A DNA stretch of 64,000 nucleotides from Thiomonas sp. FB-Cd. Lineage in GTDB: Bacteria; Pseudomonadota; Gammaproteobacteria; Burkholderiales; Burkholderiaceae_C. Both the position numbers and the translations under genes were made by a program. The notes under the pieces were generated by a model. It ran no database searches. It was not told the DNA's origin and worked only from the letters and a program-made list of their open reading frames with translations. Of this stretch, positions 52,781 through 62,614 are shown one piece after another; positions within the stretch are counted from its first letter, which is position 1, and each line of letters starts with the position of its first letter. Location: positions 744,001 to 808,000 of the forward strand of contig NZ_JPOE01000005.1 of the NCBI RefSeq assembly GCF_000733775.1, read 5' to 3'.

Positions 52781-55051
52781 TCATGCAACGCCGTCTGGCG
52801 TTGGGCATGTCACAGCGGGAAATATAAGGGATACACGAGCCCCGCCAGATAAGGTCGCCGAGGCCAGATTTTGCACCTCAACGCGTGCATGATGCTCCTC
52901 AGCGATTTTCTTCACCACCGCCAACCCCAAACCAGTGCCGCGCAGCTTGGTTGTCACGTAGGGCTCGAAGGCACGCGACAGCACTTTATCGCTGAAACCG
53001 GGGCCGCTATCTTCCACCGACAGGCGCACACGCTGCGCGCCGCTGGTCGGCGAACGGTAGGTTTCGGTGCGAATGCTGACCTCGCGCCGCGCCTGACCGG
53101 CTACCGCATCGAGTGCATTTTGCAGCAGGTTGTGAATGACCTGGCGCAACTGCGTGGCATCCCCCTCGATACAGGGCAGTTGTGGCGCGAGCTCAGCGCG
53201 CACGATCGGCGCATCTTCGCCGTGAGGCGCGTCGCGCGCGCTCATGCCGCTGTAAAGATTCAGGACATCCCCCACCAGGCTGTTGAGGTCCATTGACGCA
53301 AGCTGAGTGGCCGGTGTACGGGCGTAATCGCGGAACTCATCGACCATGCGCCGCATGGCGGTGACCTGATTGACGATTGTGGTCGTGGCACGACCGAGCA
53401 TCTCACGATCAGCGCCTTCGAGTTTGCCAGCCAGCTTCATCTGAAGGCGCTCGGCGGACAGCTGAATGGGGGTCAGTGGATTCTTGATTTCATGCGCCAG
53501 GCGCCGTGCCACCTCACCCCACGCCAGGGAGCGCTGCGCCGAGATGAGTTCGCTGATGTCGTCAAACACGACCACCGCCGCCCCTTGCCCGGGCAGCGCG
53601 AGGCGCGCCCCGCGCACGAGAAGGTTGAGCGCCGTTTCACTTCCCGGCGGGACGTAGTCGATCTGCTTGAGCCAGTGGTCGGCGCCACCACTGCCCATGA
53701 GTTCCTGGAACGCCACCTCAACCGCCGCCGCGAAGGGCTCAAGGCTTTCGACGCGATCGATGGGTGTGCCAATGCACCCCTGTAGCGGCACACGCAAGAC
53801 GCGTGTGGCGCTGGGGTTTGCCAGGGTCAGGCGCATGCCATCACCCAGCACCAAAACACCCGCCGAAAGATTGTCCAGCACGCTTTGCAAGTACGCGCGC
53901 GATGCCTCAAGAGCCTGCCGACTGGTTTCCGCCTGCTGACGCGCCTCTGCCAGCTGCGCCGTCATCTCGTTGAATGAACGCGTCAGCGTGCCGAGCTCGT
54001 CTGCCGACTGCAACTCCGGGCGCGGTCGCAGATCCCCTCCGGCGACGGCCTTCATCCCGTCGGCCAGCAGCAGCAGGGGACGTGCAAGCTGGTTGCCCAG
54101 CAGCACGGCCATCAAGACGGCGGCGAACACGGCGAGAAAAAGGGTCAAGGTCAGCGTGGAGATGTACATGCGCCGCAGCCCCTCGCGCCCCAGCGCGCGC
54201 TCCTGGTACTCGGCGTAGGCGCGTTGCACCTCGAGTGCGCTGTGCGTGATCGCCGATGGCACGTTCTGCACCAACATCAAGTAGCGCTGGTGCCCCGGCA
54301 ACAGAAGGCTGTGCGAAGGCAGTGGCACGACCACGCGCAGCTTCAGATTTTGGCCGCCCGCGGCCACCCCGTCGTCCCCCCCCTCCACGCTCGCCAATTG
54401 CCCAATCAGGCGCAGCTGGCGCATGGACTCTGCGCCCGGCAGATCTGGAATGAGTGCGAAGGGGTTCCCGCCTGCCGTCGCCAGGACGTTGCCGTTGCTG
54501 TCAAACACAGTGGCCTGTTCAGCGCCGATCTGCTGCAGCAACTGCTCGAGTTCGATGGGAGCAACGCCACCATGCCCATCACCGAGCTGCCCAGCCACGT
54601 TACGGGCCTTGGTCTGGAGATCCGCAAGCAACACGTCCAGTGTCGTGCGCCCAAGATTGAGGCCCGAGTCGAGGGCGCGCTCGACTTTCACGTCGAACCA
54701 GGTTTCGATGCTTCGCGCGACAAACTGGTAGGAGACGACATAAATCACGACGCCCGGCAGCACCCCGACCAATGTGAACACGATCGCGAGTTTGAACAAC
54801 AGCCGGCTGCCGAAACGGCGCCTGCGAAGCCGCCAAAGCAGGCGCATCGACAACCCAAGAATGAGCAGCAACAGCAGCCCGGCGACGGCAATGTTGATCC
54901 AGTACAGTGCGCCGAAATAGGGGTTGATCGCTTGAGTGTTCTTGGTGGACACCGCAAGCAGAAAAACCAGGAAGACCACCAGCGGCAGACCCAGCGCCAG
55001 CGCCGTCCAGGCTGCTACCCGGGTGATGCGGTTGACTGTGGAGGGTTCCAT
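52781..55051 (-). CDS. ntrY: NtrY-like sensor histidine kinase
   Basis: 756 residues. Three N-terminal transmembrane helices, an extracytoplasmic segment, a helix before the HAMP (LLLLADGMKAVAGGDLRPRPELQSADELGTLTRSFNEM), a PAS region, the phospho-acceptor H in AHEIKNPLTPIQLSAERL, N-box LLQNALDA and G-boxes DSGPGF and GTGLGL. NtrY-NtrX controls nitrogen or redox responses in other proteobacteria. It overlaps the DUF4390 gene by 37 bp. Confidence 0.93.
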   Translation of the reverse strand: MEPSTVNRITRVAAWTALALGLPLVVFLVFLLAVSTKNTQAINPYFGALYWINIAVAGLLLLLILGLSMRLLWRLRRRRFGSRLLFKLAIVFTLVGVLPGVVIYVVSYQFVARSIETWFDVKVERALDSGLNLGRTTLDVLLADLQTKARNVAGQLGDGHGGVAPIELEQLLQQIGAEQATVFDSNGNVLATAGGNPFALIPDLPGAESMRQLRLIGQLASVEGGDDGVAAGGQNLKLRVVVPLPSHSLLLPGHQRYLMLVQNVPSAITHSALEVQRAYAEYQERALGREGLRRMYISTLTLTLFLAVFAAVLMAVLLGNQLARPLLLLADGMKAVAGGDLRPRPELQSADELGTLTRSFNEMTAQLAEARQQAETSRQALEASRAYLQSVLDNLSAGVLVLGDGMRLTLANPSATRVLRVPLQGCIGTPIDRVESLEPFAAAVEVAFQELMGSGGADHWLKQIDYVPPGSETALNLLVRGARLALPGQGAAVVVFDDISELISAQRSLAWGEVARRLAHEIKNPLTPIQLSAERLQMKLAGKLEGADREMLGRATTTIVNQVTAMRRMVDEFRDYARTPATQLASMDLNSLVGDVLNLYSGMSARDAPHGEDAPIVRAELAPQLPCIEGDATQLRQVIHNLLQNALDAVAGQARREVSIRTETYRSPTSGAQRVRLSVEDSGPGFSDKVLSRAFEPYVTTKLRGTGLGLAVVKKIAEEHHARVEVQNLASATLSGGARVSLIFPAVTCPTPDGVA

Positions 55052-55632
55052 ACGAAACTGGTGGGCGGAAAGTCAGCCTGGAGCTGCCAGTCCGCCTGTG
55101 AGCCAACGTTGATCTGAAACGGGCGCGGAAGCTGGGACAAGTCCAGCTCGAAACTTCCCTGCAGCTGGTAGGTCAGACCCACGTGAAGATCCTTCGCCTC
55201 GGCGACCTTCAGATGCAGCACATGCTGGACATGGTTCAGCGCCTCCTCAAGCGTGCTGTAATTTTTCTGCAAAGCGCCTGTGGACACACGATACGTCTCC
55301 AAAAGCGGCTGGTAGATCAGGCGGGTGAGCATCTGTGCGCTTGCGACCTTCTGGTCGAACCACCACCAACGCCCGCGTACGACGCTGACCTGAGTGAGAA
55401 AATACAACGGGATGCCACGATGCAGCGCGTCTTCCAGCGCGCGCGGCAGGGCGAACACCACGGTGGCGCTTGCATACAGGCCATCGCTATCTTGCTCAAC
55501 GCTGAGTGGCTGGGCGTCCACCGTAGCGGCACGGACCGTTGCGCACGGCAACCATAGCGGGGCGGTCGCGGCCAGGCCCAGTGTGATAAGCCCGCGGCGG
55601 CGTGCGGGATCAGGGACCTGCGGTGGCGTCAT
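55015..55632 (-). CDS. DUF4390 exported protein
   Basis: 205 residues with a signal-like N-terminus (RRGLITLGLAATAPLWLPCATVRAA). Its place between rsmB and ntrY is conserved in betaproteobacteria. LYFLTQVSVVRGRWWWFDQKVA and TYRVSTGALQKNYSTLEEALNHVQHV are family-type. Function unknown; perhaps it feeds a signal to NtrY. Confidence 0.85.
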   Translation of the reverse strand: MTPPQVPDPARRRGLITLGLAATAPLWLPCATVRAATVDAQPLSVEQDSDGLYASATVVFALPRALEDALHRGIPLYFLTQVSVVRGRWWWFDQKVASAQMLTRLIYQPLLETYRVSTGALQKNYSTLEEALNHVQHVLHLKVAEAKDLHVGLTYQLQGSFELDLSQLPRPFQINVGSQADWQLQADFPPTSFVWNPPQSTASPG

Positions 55633-55641
55633 GCGTGGGCG

Positions 55642-57024
55642 TCATGCATCAGCGCGCTTTGCGAAAAGGGCATAAAAGAAACCGTCGCGCTCTGGCGACG
55701 TGCCGGGAAGGATTTGCCCAGGCGCAGCCAATGCTAGCGCATCGGGATGCCGCAGCAGAAAGGCCGCCGCCTGCTCACTGCCTTCTTCCGGAAACACAGA
55801 GCAGGTGGCATACAGCAGGCGTCCACCTGGTGCAAGCAGGGGCCACAGCGCGTCCAGCAGCACGGTTTGCTGCGCGGCGAGTTTTGTGATGTCGGACTCC
55901 TGCCGCAGCCAGCAGATGTCCGGATGACGACGCACGATGCCTGAGGCGCTACAGGGCGCGTCGAGCAAAATACGGTCAAACGGCACGCCATCCCACCATT
56001 GCGCGGGATGTGCGGCGTCCGCAGTGGCAACGCGCGCCGCGGGCAAGCGCAGTCGCGCCAGGGTCCCGCTAATGCGTGCGGCGCGCGCAGCGTCCTGGTC
56101 GAGCGCAAGCACATTGCACTCGGCGAGCTCCAGGACATGAGCGGTTTTGCCCCCCGGTGCTGCGCAGGCATCAAGCACTCGCATGCCGGGCTTCGCGTCG
56201 AGCAAGACAGCCGCGCGCTGCGCCGAAACATCCTGAACGCTGACTGCGCCCTCATCGAACAGCGGCAGCTCTTGCACGGGCACAGGGGTGCGCAGCACGA
56301 GGGCCTGTTCAAGACCGGACGACTCGGGCGCATCACCATCGAGTGCCCGGGCCCGCAGCAGCGCCGCATAGGCGTCGCGCGTGCCCCAGCGCGCGTTGAC
56401 CCGCAGGGTCATCGCCGGACGCTGTGCAGCCGTGTCCAGCACCTCGCGCCAGCCCTCTGGGTAAGCGGCACGCAGATGGGCAATCCACCATGCCGGATGG
56501 TTGAAACGCGCCACGTCTTGCTGCAGCACCTGGGCCAGCAAGCGGTCCCTGCTGGCCTGAAGCCGCCGCAGCAGCGCGTTCACGAGCCCGCGTGCGTGGC
56601 GCGTTCCCGGGCGCAGTGCGCAAGCCTGCACGGCTTCGTTCACCAAGGTGTGGTCAGCATAGGGATGCGGCTCGGATGGGCTGCTCAGCAGCGCCATGGC
56701 GACGAGGACCAGATGTTCCAGTTCGGCCGGCTTGATGCGCTTGGGGTGCAGGGCCTCCAGCAGCGCGCGAGAGCGGCCAAGGCCACGCAGCGCCTCGAAA
56801 CTCAGCGCCTGCGCCGCTCCACGTTGGTCCGGGGTCCAGGCCTGTGCCAGCGCCAAGCGCGGCAAGGCCGAAGCCAGCGACTGGCCCTGTACAACACAAC
56901 CGAGAAGATCGGCTGCAGCGCGGAGATCGCGGTGCAGTGGCCGACGCTTCGTCGTGGAGCCGCCGGGATCGCCGGGTTGCGACCCAGCGGGGATGCCGGG
57001 AGTTCGTGCAGTTGGAGTTTTCAC
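55642..57024 (-). CDS. rsmB: 16S rRNA m5C967 methyltransferase RsmB
   Basis: 460 residues. N-terminal NusB-like RNA-binding domain (HTLVNEAVQACA...RGLVNALLRRL), then the SAM site VLDACAAPGGKTAHVLE, and the two catalytic cysteines in LLDAPCSASG and YATCSVFPEE. Start of the rsmB-DUF4390-ntrY-ntrX cluster. Confidence 0.96.
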   Translation of the reverse strand: MKTPTARTPGIPAGSQPGDPGGSTTKRRPLHRDLRAAADLLGCVVQGQSLASALPRLALAQAWTPDQRGAAQALSFEALRGLGRSRALLEALHPKRIKPAELEHLVLVAMALLSSPSEPHPYADHTLVNEAVQACALRPGTRHARGLVNALLRRLQASRDRLLAQVLQQDVARFNHPAWWIAHLRAAYPEGWREVLDTAAQRPAMTLRVNARWGTRDAYAALLRARALDGDAPESSGLEQALVLRTPVPVQELPLFDEGAVSVQDVSAQRAAVLLDAKPGMRVLDACAAPGGKTAHVLELAECNVLALDQDAARAARISGTLARLRLPAARVATADAAHPAQWWDGVPFDRILLDAPCSASGIVRRHPDICWLRQESDITKLAAQQTVLLDALWPLLAPGGRLLYATCSVFPEEGSEQAAAFLLRHPDALALAAPGQILPGTSPERDGFFYALFAKRADA

Positions 57025-57100
57025 GCGGCGCGATGATGCACCGCGTCATGATGCCGCGTCAACCCGGGCCGCATGATCGATTGGGCAGATTGCGCATCCC

Positions 57101-57565
57101 TCAGGGGCATAAATAGGCGTAACCGTCGCGGTACTGCAGATTGGCCGCCTCGGCAACGCCCGAGGGCACGATGGTGGCGTCGATGATCACCTTGTCCTTG
57201 GAGATGCCGCGGTTGCTCAGCGTGTTGTTGCAGACGCGAAACGAAACGCCCTTGCTGGCCAGATCCCCGATATTGCCAGCGTACTCGGCGCCTTTCGCAT
57301 CCTTCGCGCCACTGAGCATGAAATCGATGCCCGCGCCGTTGCCCACGACGACGATCTTGGCCGTGGGGTCCGCGGAGAGGTGGTTGCGCACATTGCCCAA
57401 AGCCCGCGAAGCCTGTGCGTCTCCCTGCGTGATGTGATAGACCACCTTCACCGGCCCTTCCTTCTCGGCCCTGCCTGCGGCATGGGCTGTGGTCGTGAAA
57501 GCTGCAGCGCCCGCGGCTGCCGAAGCCAGCAGAACCTTGCGGCGGGGGGATTTAATGGATGTCAT
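57101..57565 (-). CDS. Exported DsrE-like protein (first of tandem pair)
   Basis: 154 residues from ATG 57,565 with GAGGAG upstream. SPRRKVLLASAAAG followed by THAAG is a Tat-like signal. DsrE/DsrF-like fold: KIVVVGNGAGIDFML, GVSFRVCNNTLSNRGI, and a C-terminal YAYLCP. The single conserved cysteine C-N-N-T-L is in the DsrE active-site position. Probably a periplasmic sulfur-carrier-like protein. Clear paralogue of 57,792. Confidence 0.75.
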   Translation of the reverse strand: MTSIKSPRRKVLLASAAAGAAAFTTTAHAAGRAEKEGPVKVVYHITQGDAQASRALGNVRNHLSADPTAKIVVVGNGAGIDFMLSGAKDAKGAEYAGNIGDLASKGVSFRVCNNTLSNRGISKDKVIIDATIVPSGVAEAANLQYRDGYAYLCP

Positions 57566-57791
57566 GCAATGTCTCCTCGTGTTGGTGTGCGCATCGGGCC
57601 AGCATGTGCGCAAACCCCACATGCCATGGCAACCTCGACTGGTTGCTGCGATTGATGATGCGTGAGTTCGCCCGCAAACGCAACCGGGTGTAACGCGCAT
57701 GTTCTGCCGCGGGGATGGAAAGACCGGGACACGCAGCCGCAAGCCTTCCTCATGCCTTGCCGCTGCGTGCCGCATCGATCAAGCAGATCGC

Positions 57792-58259
57792 TCAGGGCTT
57801 GATGTAGTACCAGCCCTCGGACTGCAGCTTGACCAGCTCATAAACACCAGCTGGCACGATGGTGGCTTCGAGGATCAGCCTGTCCTTCGGAATATTGAGG
57901 AAAGTCAGCGTGTTATTGCAGGCCTTGAACTGCACACCCTGGTTGGCCAGATTGCCGATCATGCCCTCAAACAGTGCCCCCTGAGGAGTCTTTGCACCGT
58001 TGAGCAGGAAACCGATGGCATTACCGTAGCCGACGACGATGAACTGCATCTTCGGGTCAAGTTCGAGGACGTTCTGGACGTTGATCAGCCCCTCATAGGC
58101 CTGCTCCAGACTGTCGCTGATTTGCATGACCACCTTCCACGGCTCGCTGGAGATGGGCTTGGCCGGTACGGGCCCCTGGCTTTGCGCCTGAGCCCGGGTG
58201 GTGACACCCAGACCTGCCAGCCCTGCTCCAAGGAGTTTGATGCGATCACGCGGGTTCAT
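57792..58259 (-). CDS. Exported DsrE-like protein (second of tandem pair)
   Basis: 155 residues from ATG 58,259. Signal-like N-terminus (KLLGAGLAGLGVTTRAQAQ). Same core as its neighbour: QFIVVGYGNAIGFLL, VQFKACNNTLTFLNIPKDRLILEATIVPAGV. The conserved C-N-N-T-L is retained; the C-terminus ends YYIKP instead of YAYLCP, so the second cysteine is not shared. 226 bp separate the two genes. Confidence 0.75.
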   Translation of the reverse strand: MNPRDRIKLLGAGLAGLGVTTRAQAQSQGPVPAKPISSEPWKVVMQISDSLEQAYEGLINVQNVLELDPKMQFIVVGYGNAIGFLLNGAKTPQGALFEGMIGNLANQGVQFKACNNTLTFLNIPKDRLILEATIVPAGVYELVKLQSEGWYYIKP

Positions 58260-58312
58260 GCTGTGTACTCCAGGTAGACAAATGCGACAAGCCAGAGGTG
58301 ATTTGCCCGGCG

Positions 58313-58609
58313 CTATGCGGACGCGTCCTCGCGCACCATATGGACGCTGAGCCGGTGCAGGCCCAGGCGCTGCCGACGGGCCAGCGCCCGGTAGGGCCAA
58401 TACCCGATGAGCGTGGCGAACATCAGTGCCAGGGCATTGAACAGGACAGCGCCAAGGAACAGCCCCAGGACCTGCCCTGCCGCAAGCTGGCGCCAGTAAA
58501 TCCCCACGGCAATGGCCGAGTTGACGACGCCCACACCCATGCCGATCGCCGCCATGATGCGCAGCAACGTGGGAAGTGTGAGGATGCCAGTGATGTGTTG
58601 GGGAGTCAT
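58313..58609 (-). CDS. Small inner-membrane protein
   Basis: 98 residues with two to three hydrophobic helices (LLRIMAAIGMGVGVVNSAIAVGIYW and VLGLFLGAVLFNALALMFATLIGYW) and a basic C-terminus. Located 53 bp upstream of the second DsrE-like gene on the same strand, so perhaps its partner. Family not recognised. Confidence 0.5.
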   Translation of the reverse strand: MTPQHITGILTLPTLLRIMAAIGMGVGVVNSAIAVGIYWRQLAAGQVLGLFLGAVLFNALALMFATLIGYWPYRALARRQRLGLHRLSVHMVREDASA

Positions 58610-58639
58610 GGGCCGATCGGCGGGTGTGGGGATGGTGGC

Positions 58640-59932
58640 TCAGCTGCGGATTTCGCCCTCGCCCAGGACCATCCATTTCTGGCTTGTCAGCCCCTCCAGG
58701 CCTACCGGGCCGCGGGCATGGAACTTGTCGGTGGAGATGCCGATCTCGGCACCGAGTCCGAATTCAAAGCCATCGGAAAAGCGCGTGGAGGCGTTGACCA
58801 TGACGGTGGCTGAGTCCACCTCCCGCAAGAAGCGCATCGCGTGCGCATGGTTGGTCGTGAGAATGGTATCGGTGTGCTGCGATCCGTAGCGATTGATGTG
58901 GGCAATGGCCTCGTCCACATCCCGCACGATCTTGATCGAGATGATGGGCGCAAGATACTCGGTGCTCCAATCTTCCTCAGTGGCGTCGCGCAGCAGCGCG
59001 GCCGCGCCGGGCACGGCCTGGAGCAAAGCACGGCTTTGCGGGCAACAACGCATCTCCACGCCCTTGTGTGCGAACACGGCGCCGATGCGCGGCAGGAATG
59101 CCGCAGCCGACGCACCCGCCACCAGGAGCGACTCGGCTGCATTGCAGGGACTGTAGCGCTGGGTTTTGGCGTTGTCGGTGACCGTCACGGCCATGTCGAG
59201 GTCGACTTCGGCGTCGACATAGACGTGGCAGTTCCCGTCCAGATGCTTGATCACCGGAACACGTGCCTCGGCACTGATGCGCTCGATCAGACTCTTGCCG
59301 CCGCGCGGAATGATCACATCCACATACTGTGGCATGGTGATCAGCGCCCCGACCGCAGCGCGATCCGTGGTGGACACGAGCTGCACGGCGTCCGGCGGCA
59401 GATCGGCCTCCACCAGCGCCAGCGCAACGAGCGCAGCCAAGGCACGGTTGCTATGGATGGCCTCCGATCCCCCGCGCAGGATGACGGCATTGCCGGATTT
59501 GATGGCCAGCGATGCCGCCTCGATCGTCACGTTGGGGCGACTCTCGTAAATCATGCCGAAGACCCCGAGCGGCACGCGCATCCGACCCACGGTGATGCCA
59601 CTGGGGCGTCGTCGCAAATCGGTCATCTCGCCAATGGGGTCAGGCAATGCGGCCACCTGCTCGCAGCTCTGCGCCATCTGCGCAATCACCTTGTCCGACA
59701 GCATCAATCGGTCAACGAAGGCTGGGTCCAGTCCCGCGGCGCGCGCCGCGTCCACGTCGTGCGCGTTGGCCGCGCGCAAGTCAGCGGCCTGGGCACGGAT
59801 CATCCCCGCCAGAGCCTGCAGCGCGGCATTCTTCGCAGCGGTGCTGGCGCGCGCCATACCGCGCGAGGCGGCGCGAGCGCGGACGCCGAGATCGATGACC
59901 AAGGCGTGTGTGGAATCGGTGGCAAGCGACAT
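58640..59932 (-). CDS. proA: Gamma-glutamyl phosphate reductase
   Basis: 430 residues from ATG 59,932 (MSLATDS). Second step of proline synthesis. ALDH-like fold with the NAD(P)-binding [33 protein letters not shown] and the catalytic Cys in [12 protein letters not shown]. The [27 protein letters not shown] end is diagnostic. No proB nearby. Confidence 0.95.
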   Translation of the reverse strand: MSLATDSTHALVIDLGVRARAASRGMARASTAAKNAALQALAGMIRAQAADLRAANAHDVDAARAAGLDPAFVDRLMLSDKVIAQMAQSCEQVAALPDPIGEMTDLRRRPSGITVGRMRVPLGVFGMIYESRPNVTIEAASLAIKSGNAVILRGGSEAIHSNRALAALVALALVEADLPPDAVQLVSTTDRAAVGALITMPQYVDVIIPRGGKSLIERISAEARVPVIKHLDGNCHVYVDAEVDLDMAVTVTDNAKTQRYSPCNAAESLLVAGASAAAFLPRIGAVFAHKGVEMRCCPQSRALLQAVPGAAALLRDATEEDWSTEYLAPIISIKIVRDVDEAIAHINRYGSQHTDTILTTNHAHAMRFLREVDSATVMVNASTRFSDGFEFGLGAEIGISTDKFHARGPVGLEGLTSQKWMVLGEGEIRS

Positions 59933-60200
59933 GGCATTATTTCGAGAGGGTCCGCCATTGTCGCAAACTGCAGCCCACTTCGGTGCCGTGGCGCGCGCGT
60001 GCCAGCACGCGAATCGTCGAAGCCCATCGCAAAACTGGACCGCGCGCTCAACACGATCCGCCATACCGCCTTGCCGCGCAGGCCTCCGAGCCCTTGTGCG
60101 CGCTCGCCATTCCGCGCCAACATCCGGCGCGACAAATCATGACTCGCAACGCGCAGGGAAAGCCGCTTGGGTGCGCACGATAAACAGCAAAACACGTTCG

Positions 60201-60235
60201 GGCACCCCTGCTGGCCTGCGGCCGCGGGGGCAGTG
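60201..60235 (-). terminator. Possible terminator after ald
   Basis: In the 317-bp spacer 59,933-60,249, the minus strand reads GCACTGCCCC, a GC-rich inner stem (GGCC-GCA-GGCC), then GGGGTGC, followed by a T-rich GTGTTTTGCTGTTT. An imperfect but plausible intrinsic terminator for ald, 15 bp past its stop. Rest of the spacer is proA leader. Confidence 0.45.
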
Positions 60236-60249
60236 CCTTTGCTCGGCAT

Positions 60250-61389
60250 TCAGGCCGCGATCGCCTCCACCGCCTTGCCGAGCACTTTGGCGATCGGGGT
60301 GTAGGGAAGATTCAAAGCCTGTGCCACTGCAGGGTGCGTGATGCGCCCGGCCTGAACGTTCAACCCATGACCCAGATGCGCATCCTCGGCGCAGGCCTGT
60401 TTCCAGCCCTTGTTCGCCAACGCCAGGGTAAACGGCAGGGTGGCGTTGTTCAGGGCATAGGTGGACGTGCGTGCAACGGCGCCCGGCATATTGGCGACGC
60501 AGTAGTGCACGATGCCGTCCACCACGTAAGTGGGCTCGTCGTGGGTGGTGGCATGCGAGGTGCTGAAGCATCCTCCCTGGTCAATGGCGACATCCACAAT
60601 CACAGCGCCAGGGCGCATGCGGGCGAGCTGCTCGCGACGGATGAGCTTGGGCGCAGCCGCGCCTGGCACCAAGACCGCGCCCACGATCAGATCGGCCTGG
60701 GTGACGGCCATATCCAGCGCGTGAAGGGTGGAGTATTGGGTGTTGACGCGCCCATCGAAGAGTTCGTCGAGTTGGCGCAGACGCGGCAACGATTTGTCGA
60801 ATACGGTAACGCGCGCACCCAGCCCGACGGCCATGCGCGCCGCATGGGTGCCCACGGTGCCACCGCCAATGACCACAACATCGCCCGGCGCCACGCCAGG
60901 CACGCCACCCAGCAGCACGCCACGCCCGCCGCTTGCCTTTTGCAGCGCGACTGCACCCACCTGGATGGCCATGCGCCCGGCCACCTCACTCATCGGCGCC
61001 AGCAGCGGCAGACCACCGTGGGCATCGGTGACGGTTTCATAGGCTATCGCAGTGCAGCCGCTTTGCAGCAACAAGCCCGCCTGGTCCGGGTCCGGAGCCA
61101 GGTGCAGATAAGTGAAAAGCACCTGATCCTGACGCAGCATGCGGCATTCATCGGGCTGCGGCTCCTTCACCTTGACGATCATCTCAGCCTGGGCGAAAAC
61201 ACTCGCCGCGTCGGATGCGATTTGCGCGCCCGCGGCTTGGTACGCCGCATCGTCTGCGCCGATGCCGGCTCCTGCACCCGTCTGCACCAGGACCCGATGG
61301 CCGTGGTGCGTGAGTTCACGCACGGCGTCGGGTGTTAGACCGACACGGTATTCGTGCACCTTGATTTCCTTGGGAACGCCGACATGCAT
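60250..61389 (-). CDS. ald: Alanine dehydrogenase
   Basis: 379 residues from ATG 61,389 ([13 protein letters not shown]); a start 21 bp earlier exists. NAD-dependent alanine to pyruvate plus ammonium. GVPKEIK...RVGLTP, KVKEPQ, and [24 protein letters not shown] are the family motifs, with catalytic H in TYLHLAPD. Divergent from an Lrp/AsnC regulator, the usual activator of ald. Ammonium released could be linked to the transporter at 62,615. Confidence 0.93.
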   Translation of the reverse strand: MHVGVPKEIKVHEYRVGLTPDAVRELTHHGHRVLVQTGAGAGIGADDAAYQAAGAQIASDAASVFAQAEMIVKVKEPQPDECRMLRQDQVLFTYLHLAPDPDQAGLLLQSGCTAIAYETVTDAHGGLPLLAPMSEVAGRMAIQVGAVALQKASGGRGVLLGGVPGVAPGDVVVIGGGTVGTHAARMAVGLGARVTVFDKSLPRLRQLDELFDGRVNTQYSTLHALDMAVTQADLIVGAVLVPGAAAPKLIRREQLARMRPGAVIVDVAIDQGGCFSTSHATTHDEPTYVVDGIVHYCVANMPGAVARTSTYALNNATLPFTLALANKGWKQACAEDAHLGHGLNVQAGRITHPAVAQALNLPYTPIAKVLGKAVEAIAA

Positions 61390-61493
61390 GAGATTGCTCC
61401 TGTTGATCACTCGTTATGCGCCGCTGTCTTCGCATGGCGCCACGGTAGAAGTATCGGCCTGATCGCGCGCAACGCGGTTGCAAGATCGGTACG

Positions 61494-61508
61494 AACTTTC
61501 CCGAAGTT
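61494..61508. promoter_or_regulatory. Lrp/AsnC-type site candidate
   Basis: AACTT-TCCCG-AAGTT is an inverted repeat between ald and the Lrp-type gene. Flanks (GTACG left, ACGCAC right) extend the symmetry partly. Lrp-type sites are typically 15-bp weak palindromes; this one is about 105 bp from the ald start. Confidence 0.4.
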
Positions 61509-61578
61509 ACGCACGATTTGATTGATTAAAAGGAAAACGTTGGCTTCTAATTGCGCATAATTCCATTTTTGCGCGCGA

Positions 61579-62040
61579 ATGATTGAACTCGACCACCATG
61601 ACCGCGCCATCCTCGGCATCCTGCAAACGGACGCGAGCGTGGCCAACGCCACGCTCGCGGATCGGGTTGGGCTGTCTGCCTCGGCCTGCCTGCGCCGTGT
61701 GCAGCGCCTTGAGCGCGATGGGGTGATCGCGCGCGTGGTTGCGCTGCTCGACGCCTGCGCCATCGGCCGGGCCACCACGGTATTCATTGAAGTGACACTG
61801 GATAGTCAGCGCGAGGAAGTCCTGGGTGCGTTTGAACGCGCCGCCGCTGGCTGCCCCGACATCCTTGAATGCCACCTCATGGCTGGAGATTTCGACTACC
61901 TGCTGCGCATTGCGGTCAATGGCCCGCAGGAGTACGAGCGCCTGCACAAGCAGGAACTCTCGCGCCTGCCCCACGTGGTGCGGATCAAGAGCAGCTTTGC
62001 GCTGCGCACCGTGGTCAAGCGCACGGACTATCCACTTTGA
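61579..62040 (+). CDS. Lrp/AsnC-family regulator
   Basis: 153 residues. N-terminal HTH (DHHDRAILGILQTDASVANATLADRVGLSASACLRRVQRLERDGVI) and a RAM ligand-binding domain (GCPDILECHLMAGDFDYLLRIAVNG). Divergent arrangement with ald strongly suggests that it controls alanine catabolism, as Lrp-type regulators do elsewhere. No obvious Shine-Dalgarno before the ATG. Confidence 0.93.
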   Translation: MIELDHHDRAILGILQTDASVANATLADRVGLSASACLRRVQRLERDGVIARVVALLDACAIGRATTVFIEVTLDSQREEVLGAFERAAAGCPDILECHLMAGDFDYLLRIAVNGPQEYERLHKQELSRLPHVVRIKSSFALRTVVKRTDYPL

Positions 62041-62061
62041 GCGCCGCGGCGCACGCGCCGC

Positions 62062-62454
62062 TCAGTGCGTGAGGCGGCGCATGATGTGCACGTAGTAGCC
62101 AATGCGCGCCGCACTTTGCTCCAACCCGGCGCGGCTGTGCTCCACCATGAACAGCTCCTCCACCGCACCCCCACGCGCGTGGACGCGCCCGCTCAAGCGA
62201 TACGTCGCGCGGGCCGGCAATTGCTCGCCTGCGACGAGCGCGATATAGCCTTGGCCGTCATCGTCAACGACGATGGCGTCAAATCCATGCGCCTCGGCCA
62301 CGGCCTGGATGGTCACAGGCTCAAGCCTGCACATGCCCAGATGGTCGATGTAAACCTGCGCGATGCGCGCCAAGCGATCCGCGGCTGCGGGGTCGTTCAA
62401 AGCCAGGCTGGCGCCTGCCACGCCAACGCTCTTGGATGAAATCGTCTGGGCCAT
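62062..62454 (-). CDS. Hypothetical protein
   Basis: 130 residues from ATG 62,454 (MAQTISSKSVGVAG). Convergent with the Lrp-type gene. Regular sequence with no signal peptide or membrane segment; VDDDGQGYIALVAGEQL and RATYRLSGRVHARGG look like beta structure. I do not recognise the family. Confidence 0.55.
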   Translation of the reverse strand: MAQTISSKSVGVAGASLALNDPAAADRLARIAQVYIDHLGMCRLEPVTIQAVAEAHGFDAIVVDDDGQGYIALVAGEQLPARATYRLSGRVHARGGAVEELFMVEHSRAGLEQSAARIGYYVHIMRRLTH

Positions 62455-62614
62455 GATCTGTGTCCTTCGCTGCTGTTGGGAACCCGGCGAGCGGCTCTCA
62501 TGGCCGATCACCCTGGTCCGCACTTTAGGAAGGACGTGAGCAGACGTCCGTGAACGATTTCACGAAAACGCTGAAAACCTTCGGGGCCGTGCCGGCAGCC
62601 CCGCTACACCCGGC

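Noticed and set aside
59908..60341. Coding frames in the proA-ald spacer
   Set aside because: Arg-rich frames without ribosome sites, overlapping a probable terminator.
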